Source of the DNA: AWTP1-13 sp035253505
GTDB taxonomy: Bacteria > Pseudomonadota > Alphaproteobacteria > Rhizobiales > Hyphomicrobiaceae
Assembly: GCA_035253505.1 (NCBI GenBank)
Contig: DATFCC010000240.1
Location: 1-12,449 of the forward strand
Length of the DNA stretch: 12,449 nucleotides
Direction: 5' to 3'
Shown piece after piece: positions 1 through 6,777 of the stretch. Numbering within the stretch: the first letter of the stretch is position 1; each line of letters opens with the position of its first letter. The notes under the pieces were generated by a model. The model did not search any database, was not told where the DNA came from, and saw only the letters and a list, made by a program, of their open reading frames with translations. Made by a program: the position numbers and the translations under genes.

Positions 1-547
1 CGCAGCCCGAGCTGGTATGGGTGACGACCGTGCGCGGCGGAACCGTGTGCGCCTCGCTGCCCAGTGTGTACTTCACCACAACGCCCGACCGGTTCTCGAT
101 GCGGAACTCCAGCTTGCCGCCCATCGGCCGGGCGAACAATTGCACCGAGATGAACTTGGGGTCCCTGTCGGGAGCGCGCGCCACGCCGACACCGATCTCG
201 GTCACGTCCGGCCTCACCAGGTTGGCGCGATGGCCCGGCGAGTTCTTCCAGCCCTCCACCACCTGATGCGCGAGCTGGCGCGTCTCGAAGCCCCGGCTGT
301 CGAGATTCAGCGCCAGGTTCTCGGCGATCACACACAACGCATAGCCTTTCTCGGCCGCCCTTGCGTCGGGCCCGCGGCCGTCGGCCTCGTGGGCGAACTT
401 CCCGGTCCTGGCAAGGTATTGGGCAAAGGCTCGCGCCGCCGCCGTCAGCGCGGCGTTGGGCTTGACGTCGGCGAGCTTGTTCTCCTTGCGGAAGCGGTTC
501 GTCATCTCCACGATGACGATCTCGGTTTGCGGCAGATCGGGCAGCAT
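1..547 (-). CDS. CAP/SCP-domain protein (PR-1-like), 3' end beyond window
   Basis: The minus strand encodes 182 residues before the window ends, so the C-terminus is missing. The CAP fold is clear: H53 in FAH, E76 in AEN, SPGHRANL at 103-110 (H106) and TEIGVGVA at 117-124, the usual His/Glu cavity of the family. Residues from about 142 (KLEFRIENRSG, then VVVKY) start the beta-rich extension that follows the CAP domain in many alphaproteobacterial members. Such proteins are usually exported and act at the envelope; no enzymatic role is established here. The ATG at 547 has no good ribosome binding site and the first residues (MLPDLPQTEI) are not a signal peptide. The frame upstream stays open but offers no ATG, GTG or TTG before it enters the diverging crotonase gene. 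The starts of the two divergent genes are only 48 bp apart. Family is sure; start and localisation are not. Confidence 0.85.
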   Translation of the reverse strand, partial: MLPDLPQTEIVIVEMTNRFRKENKLADVKPNAALTAAARAFAQYLARTGKFAHEADGRGPDARAAEKGYALCVIAENLALNLDSRGFETRQLAHQVVEGWKNSPGHRANLVRPDVTEIGVGVARAPDRDPKFISVQLFARPMGGKLEFRIENRSGVVVKYTLGSEAHTVPPRTVVTHTSSGC

Positions 548-595
548 GAGCTTTCGGGTTGCGCCTGAGGATCGAAGAGTTGCAGGGAGGATAAC

Positions 596-1443
596 ATGAG
601 CTCTGCGGCCACGAAGCCCGGATGCTTCGATGTGGGCATCGCCGGCGGCGTCGCACATGTGCGGCTCAACCGGCCCGAGAAGCTCAACGCCATGAACCGC
701 GCGTTCTGGTCCGAGCTGCCGGCGATCGTGCGCGACATCGACGACAACGCGCGTGCCCGGGTGATCGTGATCTCCTCGACCGGCAGGCACTTCAGCGCCG
801 GCATGGATCTCGAGGTGTTTGACGACGGCGGCTCCGCGGAGGCGGCGACGCCCAGGTGGCGAACGAGGCCTTCCGCCACAAGGTGAAGGCGCTGCAGGCA
901 ACCTTCTCCTGTCTCGACGAGGCGCGCGTGCCGGTGATCGCCGCCATCCAGGGCGGCTGCATCGGCGGCGCCGTCGACATGACCTCGGCCTGCGACATCC
1001 GCTACGCGACTGCCGACGCCTTCTTCTGCATCCAGGAGATCAATATCGCCATCACGGCCGACGTCGGCACCTTCCCGCGCCTGTGCCGGCTGATCCCGGA
1101 AGGGTGGGTGCGCGAGCTCGCCTACACCGGCCGCCGCCTGCCGGCCGAGAAGGCCAAGGCGATCGGCCTCGTCAACGAGATCTATCCCGACCACGCCACC
1201 ATGCTGGATGCGGTGCTGGGCACGGCGCGCGAGATTGCCGCCAAGGACCCGCTGGTCGTGACGGGCTCCAAGACCATGATCAACTACGCCCGCGACCACA
1301 CCACGGCCGACGCGCTCGACTACATCGCGCTGTGGCAATCGGGCATGCTCGCCCGCGGCCACATGCGCGAGGCGTTCCAGGCGCAGAAGGAGAAGCGCAC
1401 CCCACGGTTCCCGGATTTGGCGGCCCTCAAGAAAGGCCTGTAG
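596..1443 (+). pseudogene. Crotonase family, dienoyl-CoA isomerase-like, frameshifted
   Basis: Two overlapping frames together make one crotonase of about 282 residues. The first (596-886) starts at an ATG preceded by GGGAGG (585-590) and carries the N-terminal half with RLNRPEKLNAMN and the oxyanion-hole motif GRHFSAGMDLE. The second, open from after the TGA at 820-822 to the TAG at 1441-1443, carries GGCIGGAVDMTSACDIRYAT and the rest. In the second half, the Asp of GGAVD (codon 976), the Glu of IQEINI (codon 1036) and the Asp of TADVG (codon 1060) have the same spacing (20 and 8 residues) as Asp176/Glu196/Asp204 of rat ECH1. I therefore infer delta3,5-delta2,4-dienoyl-CoA isomerase activity in unsaturated fatty acid beta-oxidation, rather than a plain hydratase. 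Joining the halves needs one extra base (or loss of two) between 823 and 883; there is no classic slippery heptamer and no ribosome binding site before the GTG at 856. It is either a recent pseudogene or a sequencing error. Confidence 0.85.
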
Positions 1444-1539
1444 GCCGCCGCCGGGACGAGGTGTCTCAGGATTTTGAGCCAGCGGGGGAAACCGCCCGGC
1501 AGCGTTGAGATTCGGCATGGCCTGCGCTAACCAACCCTC

Positions 1540-3798
1540 ATGGCCAAATCCACGATTCTCGCCCCGCCCGCTCCGCCGCCTCCCATCGAGCCCATCAAGC
1601 TCAAGGATGCGCTGGAGGAGCGCTATCTCGCCTATGCGCTCTCCACCATCATGCACAGGGCGCTGCCGGACGTGCGCGACGGCCTCAAGCCCGTGCACCG
1701 GCGCATTCTCTACGCCATGCGCGAGCTGAAGCTCGATCCCGCCGGCGGCTACAAGAAGTGCGCCAAGATCGTCGGCGAGGTGATGGGCAACTTCCACCCG
1801 CACGGCGACCAGGCCATCTACGACGCGCTCGTACGCCTCGCCCAAGACTTCGCCGTGCGCTACCCGCTGGTCGACGGCCAAGGCAACTTCGGCAACGTCG
1901 ATGGCGATAACCCGGCCGCGATGCGCTACACGGAGAGCCGGCTGACGCCGATCGCGGGCCTGCTGCTCGAGACGATCGACGAGGAGACCGTCGATTTCCG
2001 TCCCACCTACGACGGCACCGGCCAGGAGCCGGTCGTTCTCCCCGCCAACTTCCCGAACCTGCTGGCCAATGGCACCTCGGGCATTGCGGTCGGCATGGCG
2101 ACCAGCATCCCGCCCCACAACGTCGATGAGCTGTGCGCCGCGCTGCTGCATCTCATCAAGCACCCCAACGCGACGGTCGAGAAGCTGGTGGAGATGGTGC
2201 CAGGCCCCGACTTCCCCACCGGCGGCGTGATCGTCGAGCCGCGCGAGTCCATCCTGGAGGCCTACAAGACCGGCCGCGGCGGCTTTCGCCTGCGTGCCAG
2301 GTGGGAGAAGGAGGACACCGGCCGCGGCACCTACCAGGTCGTCGTCACCGAGGTGCCCTACCAGGTGCAGAAGGCGAAGCTGGTCGAACGCATCGCCGAG
2401 CTCATCAACGAGAAGAAGGTGCCGCTGCTGGGCGACGTGCGCGACGAATCCGCCGAGACCGTCCGCCTCGTGCTGGAACCCAAGAGCCGCGCCGTCGATC
2501 CCCTGCTGCTGATGGAGAGCCTGTTCCGGCTGACCGAGCTGGAGGTCCGCTTCTCCCTCAACATGAACGTGCTGACCGGCGGTCAGGTGCCGCAGGTGCT
2601 GTCGCTGCAGAAGGTGCTCAGGCACTGGCTGGACCACCGCCAGGTCGTGCTGGTGCGTCGCTCGCAGTTCCGCCTGAAGCGCATCGAGCATCGCCTGGAG
2701 GTGCTGGACGGCTACCTCATCGCCTACCTCAACATCGACGAGGTGATCCGCATCGTCCGCTTCGAGGACGATCCCAAGGCCAGACTGATCGCCCGCTTCA
2801 AGCTGACCGAGGTGCAGGCCGAGGCCATCCTGAACCTGCGCCTGAAATCGCTGTCGCGGCTGGAAGAGATCGAGATCAAGGCCGAGCACGACAAGCTCAG
2901 CAAGGAGCGCCGCGAGATCAAGTCCCTGCTCAAGTCGGACGATCAGCAGTGGGACCGCATCGCCGAGGAGGTGAAGGCGACGCGCGAGGCCTACTCGAAG
3001 AAGACCGAGCTCGGCCGCCGCCGCAGCACGTTCGCCGGCGCTCCCGCCATCGAGGTCGATCTCGAGCAGGCCATGATCGAGAAGGAGCCGATCACGGTCA
3101 TCCTGTCCGACAAGGGCTGGATCCGCGCCCTCAAAGGGCACATCGACGACCTCTCCAAGCTCGAATTCAAGCAGGGCGACGGCCTCAAGCGCGCCGTCAA
3201 GGCGCAGACCACCGACAAGCTGCTGCTGCTCGCCTCCAACGGCAAGGTGTTCACGCTGGCTGCCGACCAGCTCCCCGGCGGGCGCGGCCACGGCGAGCCG
3301 GTGCGGCTGATGGTCGACCTCGAGGAGAACCGCGACTTCGTCGAGATCTTCGTGCACGAGCCCGGGCGCAAGCTGCTGGTCGGCGCCACGTCCGGACACG
3401 GCTTCATCGTGCCCGAGGAGGAGATGGTCGCCATGACCCGCAAGGGCAAGCAGGTCATGAACGTGGACGAGCCGGCCGAAGCATGCGTGTGCGTGCCCGC
3501 CGAAGGCGACACGGTGGCCGCCATCGGCGAGAACCGGAAGATGCTGGTGTTCCCCCTCGACGAGGTGCCCGAGATGGGCCGCGGCAAGGGCGTGCGGCTG
3601 CAGCGCTACAAGGACGGCAGCCTCTCCGACGTGCGCGTCTTCCGGAGATCGGAGGGCCTCACCTGGCTCGATCCCGCCGGCCGCACCTTCACGCTGCCTT
3701 ATGGCGAGTTGCGCGACTGGGTCGGCGAGCGCGCCCAGGCCGGCCGGCTGGCACCGCGCGGCTTCCCCAAGTCCAACAAGTTCGGTCCTGCGTTGTGA
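1540..3798 (+). CDS. parC: DNA topoisomerase IV subunit A
   Basis: This 752-residue protein has the usual ParC length. With ParE it forms topoisomerase IV, which decatenates daughter chromosomes and relaxes supercoils in the cytoplasm. The N-terminal winged-helix/CAP-like domain has LPDVRDGLKPVHRRILYAM (42-60) and HPHGD (86-90). The catalytic tyrosine is Y130 in AAMRYTESRL, which makes the transient 5'-phosphotyrosyl bond with DNA. The tower and a long coiled-coil segment (roughly 430-480) follow. The C-terminal part (about 500-750) holds degenerate GyrA-type beta-pinwheel repeats, with MGRGKGVRLQRY resembling a weak GyrA box; the lack of a full QRRGGKG box favours ParC over GyrA. The ATG at 1540 lacks a strong Shine-Dalgarno, but no better in-frame start exists. 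The quinolone-determining position equal to E. coli Ser80 is Q91, and that equal to Glu84 is D95. It stands alone, without parE nearby. Confidence 0.95.
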   Translation: MAKSTILAPPAPPPPIEPIKLKDALEERYLAYALSTIMHRALPDVRDGLKPVHRRILYAMRELKLDPAGGYKKCAKIVGEVMGNFHPHGDQAIYDALVRLAQDFAVRYPLVDGQGNFGNVDGDNPAAMRYTESRLTPIAGLLLETIDEETVDFRPTYDGTGQEPVVLPANFPNLLANGTSGIAVGMATSIPPHNVDELCAALLHLIKHPNATVEKLVEMVPGPDFPTGGVIVEPRESILEAYKTGRGGFRLRARWEKEDTGRGTYQVVVTEVPYQVQKAKLVERIAELINEKKVPLLGDVRDESAETVRLVLEPKSRAVDPLLLMESLFRLTELEVRFSLNMNVLTGGQVPQVLSLQKVLRHWLDHRQVVLVRRSQFRLKRIEHRLEVLDGYLIAYLNIDEVIRIVRFEDDPKARLIARFKLTEVQAEAILNLRLKSLSRLEEIEIKAEHDKLSKERREIKSLLKSDDQQWDRIAEEVKATREAYSKKTELGRRRSTFAGAPAIEVDLEQAMIEKEPITVILSDKGWIRALKGHIDDLSKLEFKQGDGLKRAVKAQTTDKLLLLASNGKVFTLAADQLPGGRGHGEPVRLMVDLEENRDFVEIFVHEPGRKLLVGATSGHGFIVPEEEMVAMTRKGKQVMNVDEPAEACVCVPAEGDTVAAIGENRKMLVFPLDEVPEMGRGKGVRLQRYKDGSLSDVRVFRRSEGLTWLDPAGRTFTLPYGELRDWVGERAQAGRLAPRGFPKSNKFGPAL

Positions 3799-3900
3799 AG
3801 GCGCAAGACGCGTTTCGGGTCGCCGCTGCTGCGCCCGTGCACTTGCGCGCGGCCCCTATCCAGGCAAAGGGTAGAGCAACGCCAGGAGGAGCCACGTAAG

Positions 3901-4344
3901 ATGCGGTCCGGCCTGTTGCTGCTCGGAGCGCTGGTCGTTCTCCATTCGGCATGCCCCGCAGCGGCCCAGGGCGCGTGCAGCAAGACTGATTTCGAGACCG
4001 TGGTCGACGAGGCGGCCAGCGCCTTGCGCACCCTGGCCCAGCAGAACACGCCTCCGTTCCAGGCGAAGCTGCGCCAGCTCAAGGCCAAGCGCGGCTGGAG
4101 CGACGACCAGTTCCTGAAAGAGGCCGAGCCGCTGGTGCGCGACGACAAGATCGCCGATTTCGACCAGAAATCCGAGACGCTGCTGCTGAGCATCACGGAC
4201 GGCGGACAGGCCGGTGCTGCGGCCGGCGCGCCGGACTGCAACCTGCTCGCAGGCCTGCGAGCCAGCATGGCGACCCTGGTCGAGACCCAGCAGGCCAAAT
4301 GGACCTACATGTTCGGCAGGATCGAGCAGGAGCTGCGAAAGTAG
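3901..4344 (+). CDS. Small secreted protein of unknown function
   Basis: I do not recognise the family of this 147-residue protein. A clear signal peptide covers residues 1 to about 23 (a leucine-rich core, then PAAAQ before G24), so the product is probably periplasmic. The cysteine at residue 18 has no proper lipobox, which argues against a lipoprotein. The mature part is predicted mostly helical and charged, with two cysteines (C26 and C113) that could form a disulfide bridging the ends of the domain. A low-complexity stretch GGQAGAAAGAP (101-111) separates two helical segments. A strong Shine-Dalgarno AGGAGG lies at 3884-3889, somewhat far (about 11 nt) from the ATG. It begins 102 bp after parC on the same strand and could be cotranscribed, but nothing ties the two functionally. 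Confidence 0.8.
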   Translation: MRSGLLLLGALVVLHSACPAAAQGACSKTDFETVVDEAASALRTLAQQNTPPFQAKLRQLKAKRGWSDDQFLKEAEPLVRDDKIADFDQKSETLLLSITDGGQAGAAAGAPDCNLLAGLRASMATLVETQQAKWTYMFGRIEQELRK

Positions 4345-4350
4345 CAAGTA

Positions 4351-4378
4351 GGGCGCAATAGCGAAGCGTATTGCGCCG
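4351..4378. repeat. REP-like intergenic palindrome
   Basis: A perfect 9-bp inverted repeat, GGCGCAATA (4352-4360) and TATTGCGCC (4369-4377), flanks the 8-nt centre GCGAAGCG. It starts seven bases after the stop codon of the small secreted protein. No T-run follows, so it is a poor intrinsic terminator. Its form resembles the short dispersed extragenic palindromes with an AGCGAAGCG centre that I recall from many proteobacterial genomes. Only one full copy is present in this window, so the repeat status is inferred. Confidence 0.5.
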
Positions 4379-4570
4379 TGCTCCCGGCGACATTTGCAAA
4401 GGGGGGCAGACGCCTTCCGCACTCGGCCGTTGCCCTCACTGCGTGCCCGCCTGCCTCACCGAAACCGAACGAATGCGTCGCGTCGGACGCCGCCTGCATC
4501 GGCCGCTTTTGCCCCAATCGGGCGGGCTGTAAGGTGGCAGGGACACCCGCAGGTGGAGGAGGAAACGTCC

Positions 4571-5347
4571 ATGGATCTCGGTCTCAAGGGGAAGAAGGCA
4601 ATCGTTTGTGCGGCCTCGAAGGGCCTCGGCAAGGGCTGCGCGCAGGCGCTGGCACGCGAGGGCGTCGATGTGACGATCTGCGCCCGCGGCGAGCAGGCCC
4701 TGCACGCCACCGCCAAGGAGCTGAGCGCCACCGGGGTGAAGGTCACCCCCGTCGCCTGCGACGTGACCACGGACGCCGGCCGCAAGGCCCTCCTTGCCGC
4801 CTGTCCGAACCCGGACATTCTGATCAACAACGCCGGCGGCCCGCCTCCAGGCGACTTCAAGAACTTCGCGCTGGACGACTGGCGCAAGGCGGTGGAGTGG
4901 AACATGATCAGCCCGATCGCGCTGATCCATGCCACCGTCTACGGCATGATGGAGCGGGGCTTCGGCCGCATCGTCAACATCACCTCGGCCTCCATCAAGC
5001 ACCCGATCGCCGCGCTCGAATTATCCAACGGCGCGCGGCTCGGATTGACCGGCGCCGTCGCCGTCATTGCCCGCAAGGCCATCCGCAGCAACGTCACCAT
5101 CAACGGCATCCTGCCGGGCCCCTTCGATACGGACCGTCTGCGCGGCACCACGGAGAAGATGGCGGAAGCGCGCAAGGTTGCCGTCTCGGTCGTCGATGCG
5201 GAGCGCAAGGCGGCGGTGCCGGCCGGACGGTTCGGCTCGGCCGAGGAGTTCGGCGCCGTGGTCGCCTTCCTGTGCTCGGCGCACGCAGGCTACATCACCG
5301 GCCAGAACCTGCTCATCGACGGCGGCGGATATCCCGGCTCCCTGTAA
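4571..5347 (+). CDS. Atypical SDR-family oxidoreductase
   Basis: The 258-residue protein has the whole Rossmann fold of a short-chain dehydrogenase/reductase: the nucleotide-binding loop AASKGLGKG (14-22), CDVT (63-66), INNAGG (85-90), N111, the ITSAS strand (137-141), the PGPFDTDRL loop (182-190) and GQNLLIDGGG (244-253) at the end. The active site is unusual. S139 and N111 are kept, but the catalytic Tyr and Lys (13 and 17 residues after S139) are S152 and R156 in LSNGAR. I recall a subfamily of SDRs with the same SNGAR motif, often labelled 3-oxoacyl-ACP reductase without proof. The substrate is unknown, and normal SDR catalysis by this protein is doubtful. The start is set by the strong Shine-Dalgarno GGAGGAGGA (4555-4563), seven bases before the ATG, and by the standard SDR N-terminus; the frame is open further upstream. 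The gene seems monocistronic and ends at a terminator. Confidence 0.9.
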   Translation: MDLGLKGKKAIVCAASKGLGKGCAQALAREGVDVTICARGEQALHATAKELSATGVKVTPVACDVTTDAGRKALLAACPNPDILINNAGGPPPGDFKNFALDDWRKAVEWNMISPIALIHATVYGMMERGFGRIVNITSASIKHPIAALELSNGARLGLTGAVAVIARKAIRSNVTINGILPGPFDTDRLRGTTEKMAEARKVAVSVVDAERKAAVPAGRFGSAEEFGAVVAFLCSAHAGYITGQNLLIDGGGYPGSL

Positions 5348-5372
5348 GAAAATCGCCCTGGCGGAAGCGCTC

Positions 5373-5405
5373 GCGGAGCCGTCACGACGGCTCCGCGCCT
5401 CTTTT
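5373..5405 (+). terminator. Intrinsic terminator after the SDR gene
   Basis: A perfect 10-bp stem, GCGGAGCCGT (5373-5382) and ACGGCTCCGC (5387-5396), encloses the loop CACG and is followed by GCCTCTTTT. It lies 26 bp after the SDR stop codon and is oriented to end that transcript. Confidence 0.8.
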
Positions 5406-5841
5406 CGTCTCTGCGCGCCGTCTCGCCAGCTTGTTCCGCCGCGCGGCTGAATTTCTCCTCGCAACAAGCACTTGCGACGATTATTCCGTGTGGCGCATGT
5501 GTCACGTGGCACTGTGGCCTGCACGGCGAGCTATTGGAATCTAAGGCGATATATGAGCCACCTGCGGCAAATACATGAATCTGGTTCATGATTCCTGGTT
5601 GACCCTTCCGCCTTCGCTTGCTGATTTTGCCTCGCCAGGAGCATTGCTGGAGTGAAATTCAGCAGTTCTGTCGCGGGGTTCTGGCATTCGGCTTCGGGAT
5701 GAACTGCAGACGGGCGACCAACTCGCCACTGCAAATCCCTCAAGAACGGGCAATGGGGAACGCCTCAACGCGATCCTGCATTGAAGGGCTGGCATCGGCC
5801 AGCCTCGGGGCCGATCGGGTCATGCGCAGAGGAGTACATTC
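5406..5841. other. Gene-free leader upstream of the rlpA-like gene
   Basis: These 436 bp are visibly richer in A/T than the neighbouring genes and hold no convincing coding region. Two short structures stand out: the dyad CATGAA-N5-TTCATG (5574-5590) and a pair of competing hairpins (5787-5815), listed separately. A weak open frame from a TTG at 5618 ends at 5845, overlapping the next start codon, but has neither a ribosome binding site nor recognisable content. The promoter of the rlpA-like gene probably lies here, though I cannot assign -35/-10 boxes with confidence. Confidence 0.6.
5787..5815 (+). promoter_or_regulatory. Two mutually exclusive hairpins in the rlpA-like leader
   Basis: GGCTGGC (5787-5793) pairs perfectly with GCCAGCC (5798-5804) over a 4-nt loop. 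ATCGGCC (5794-5800), which overlaps the first hairpin, pairs perfectly with GGCCGAT (5809-5815) over an 8-nt loop. The two folds cannot coexist. They end 12 bp before the Shine-Dalgarno AGAGGAG (5828-5834) of the next gene. A regulatory role is inference only. Confidence 0.35.
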
Positions 5842-6594
5842 ATGAGATACCTGCTTGCATCCTTGGGGCTTGCGCTGCTGCTGTGCGCCGGCACCTCGCT
5901 GCCGGCGGCGGCCGACGACGGCGACAGCTATCGCGAGCGATGGACGGAGCGTTCCTCCGAACGGGTACGCGCCAAGCGCGCCTATCGCCACCGCCAGGTC
6001 GTCCGCTACTACTACGACGAGGACGAGGACGAGGTGAGGCCGCGTCGCCGTGTCTACAGACACGATCGCACCTATCGTTCGCGCTACGTCAAGCGCCAGC
6101 CCGCGCGCGTTGCCAGGCAGATCCGCCGGCACAAGCGCGTCGTTCGCAAGCCGAGCGTCACCCGCAAGGCCGCCGAGACGCGCAGGAAGCCGCCGAAGGT
6201 CACCACACCGGCGCCTGCCATCACCACGCCTAAGGCCACCGCGCCCAAGACCGCCACACCGAAGCCGAAGGCCCCCAAGACCGCCACGCCTGAGAAGGTG
6301 CGGCCGAAGGGTTCCCTGCACGGCGTCGCGTCCTTCTACTGGCAGCCACAGATGCTGGCTTCCGGCGGGCGCTTCAACCCGAATGCGCTGACCGCTGCCC
6401 ACAAGACGCTGCCGTTCGGCACCCGCGTGCGCGTCACGCACTTGGGCAACGGCAAGTCCGTCGAGGTGAAGATCAACGATCGCGGGCCCTACGTGGCCGG
6501 CCGCATCATCGATCTGTCGAAGGCGGCAGCCGGCGTGATCGGCATGACGGCGCAGGGCGTCGCACGCGTCATGGTCGAGATTCTGGGCAAGTAA
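5842..6594 (+). CDS. RlpA-like double-psi beta-barrel protein, no SPOR domain
   Basis: The 250-residue protein begins with a signal peptide (1-24, PAAA before DD). A very basic, Arg/Tyr-rich region follows (about 31-118), with an acidic patch DEDEDE at 59-64, then a Pro/Thr/Lys linker made of near-repeats of PKxxTPK (about 119-157). The C-terminal RlpA domain (158-250) has ALTAAHKTLPFGTRVRV, INDRGPYVAGRIIDLS and a final hydrophobic strand. RlpA proteins are envelope-located, and the Pseudomonas aeruginosa member is a lytic transglycosylase for stem-less glycan. H187 and D213 fit its His131 and Asp157 as I recall them, but the glutamate 11 residues before the His (Glu120) is G176 here. The SPOR domain of classical RlpA is absent. 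The basic linker may hold the protein to acidic envelope polymers. AGAGGAG (5828-5834), 7 nt before the ATG, supports the start. Family is certain, enzymatic activity is not. Confidence 0.88.
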   Translation: MRYLLASLGLALLLCAGTSLPAAADDGDSYRERWTERSSERVRAKRAYRHRQVVRYYYDEDEDEVRPRRRVYRHDRTYRSRYVKRQPARVARQIRRHKRVVRKPSVTRKAAETRRKPPKVTTPAPAITTPKATAPKTATPKPKAPKTATPEKVRPKGSLHGVASFYWQPQMLASGGRFNPNALTAAHKTLPFGTRVRVTHLGNGKSVEVKINDRGPYVAGRIIDLSKAAAGVIGMTAQGVARVMVEILGK

Positions 6595-6609
6595 CAGGAG
6601 ACCTTGCCG

Positions 6610-6777
6610 ATGGCATACCCGGCGGCGGACGCGCAAGCGTCCGCCGCTTTGCTGCGCCGGACGGCCGCCGCGCCCGACGCCAATCGTGACGGCACGGGCC
6701 AGGCGTCCGCGACGCGGCCCCAATCCGCGAACCCCTCCGGAATATCCTGGCCGTCGAAGCCCGAGCCGCCGCGATAG
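6610..6777 (+). CDS. Possible 55-residue small ORF after the rlpA-like gene
   Basis: An ATG at 6610 follows AGGAG (6596-6600) at 9 nt, a good ribosome binding arrangement, just 15 bp after the rlpA-like stop. The frame runs 55 codons to a TAG with mostly G/C third positions. The product is Ala/Pro/Ser-rich, ends in SWPSKPEPPR, has no signal peptide and matches no family I know. A terminator-like hairpin sits inside its first 14 codons, which argues against expression, and high GC makes chance frames common. Low confidence. Confidence 0.22.
   Translation: MAYPAADAQASAALLRRTAAAPDANRDGTGQASATRPQSANPSGISWPSKPEPPR
6622..6650 (+). terminator. Terminator-like hairpin after the rlpA-like gene
   Basis: A perfect 11-bp stem, GCGGCGGACGC (6622-6632) and GCGTCCGCCGC (6637-6647), is closed by a GCAA (GNRA-type) tetraloop and followed by only three T residues. 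It lies 27 bp after the stop codon. The stem is very stable but the T-tract is short, so termination may be partial or the hairpin may protect the 3' end of the mRNA. Confidence 0.6.

Noticed and set aside
856..1443. Second crotonase half read as an independent gene from the GTG at 856
   Set aside because: It would lack the first oxyanion-hole motif and the N-terminal fold, and no ribosome binding site precedes the GTG.
502..3399. A 965-codon open frame on the minus strand opposite the crotonase and parC
   Set aside because: It is antisense to a well-conserved parC, with repetitive His/Leu/Val/Asp composition typical of GC-rich shadow frames and no recognisable domain.
2133..3899. A long +1-frame open region inside parC
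   Set aside because: The product is Arg/Ala/Pro-rich with no domain; it is a codon-bias shadow of parC.
5618..5845. A 75-codon frame whose stop overlaps the rlpA-like start in ATGA
   Set aside because: The overlap looks like coupling, but the start is TTG without a Shine-Dalgarno, the product resembles nothing, and the region has the base composition of a non-coding leader.
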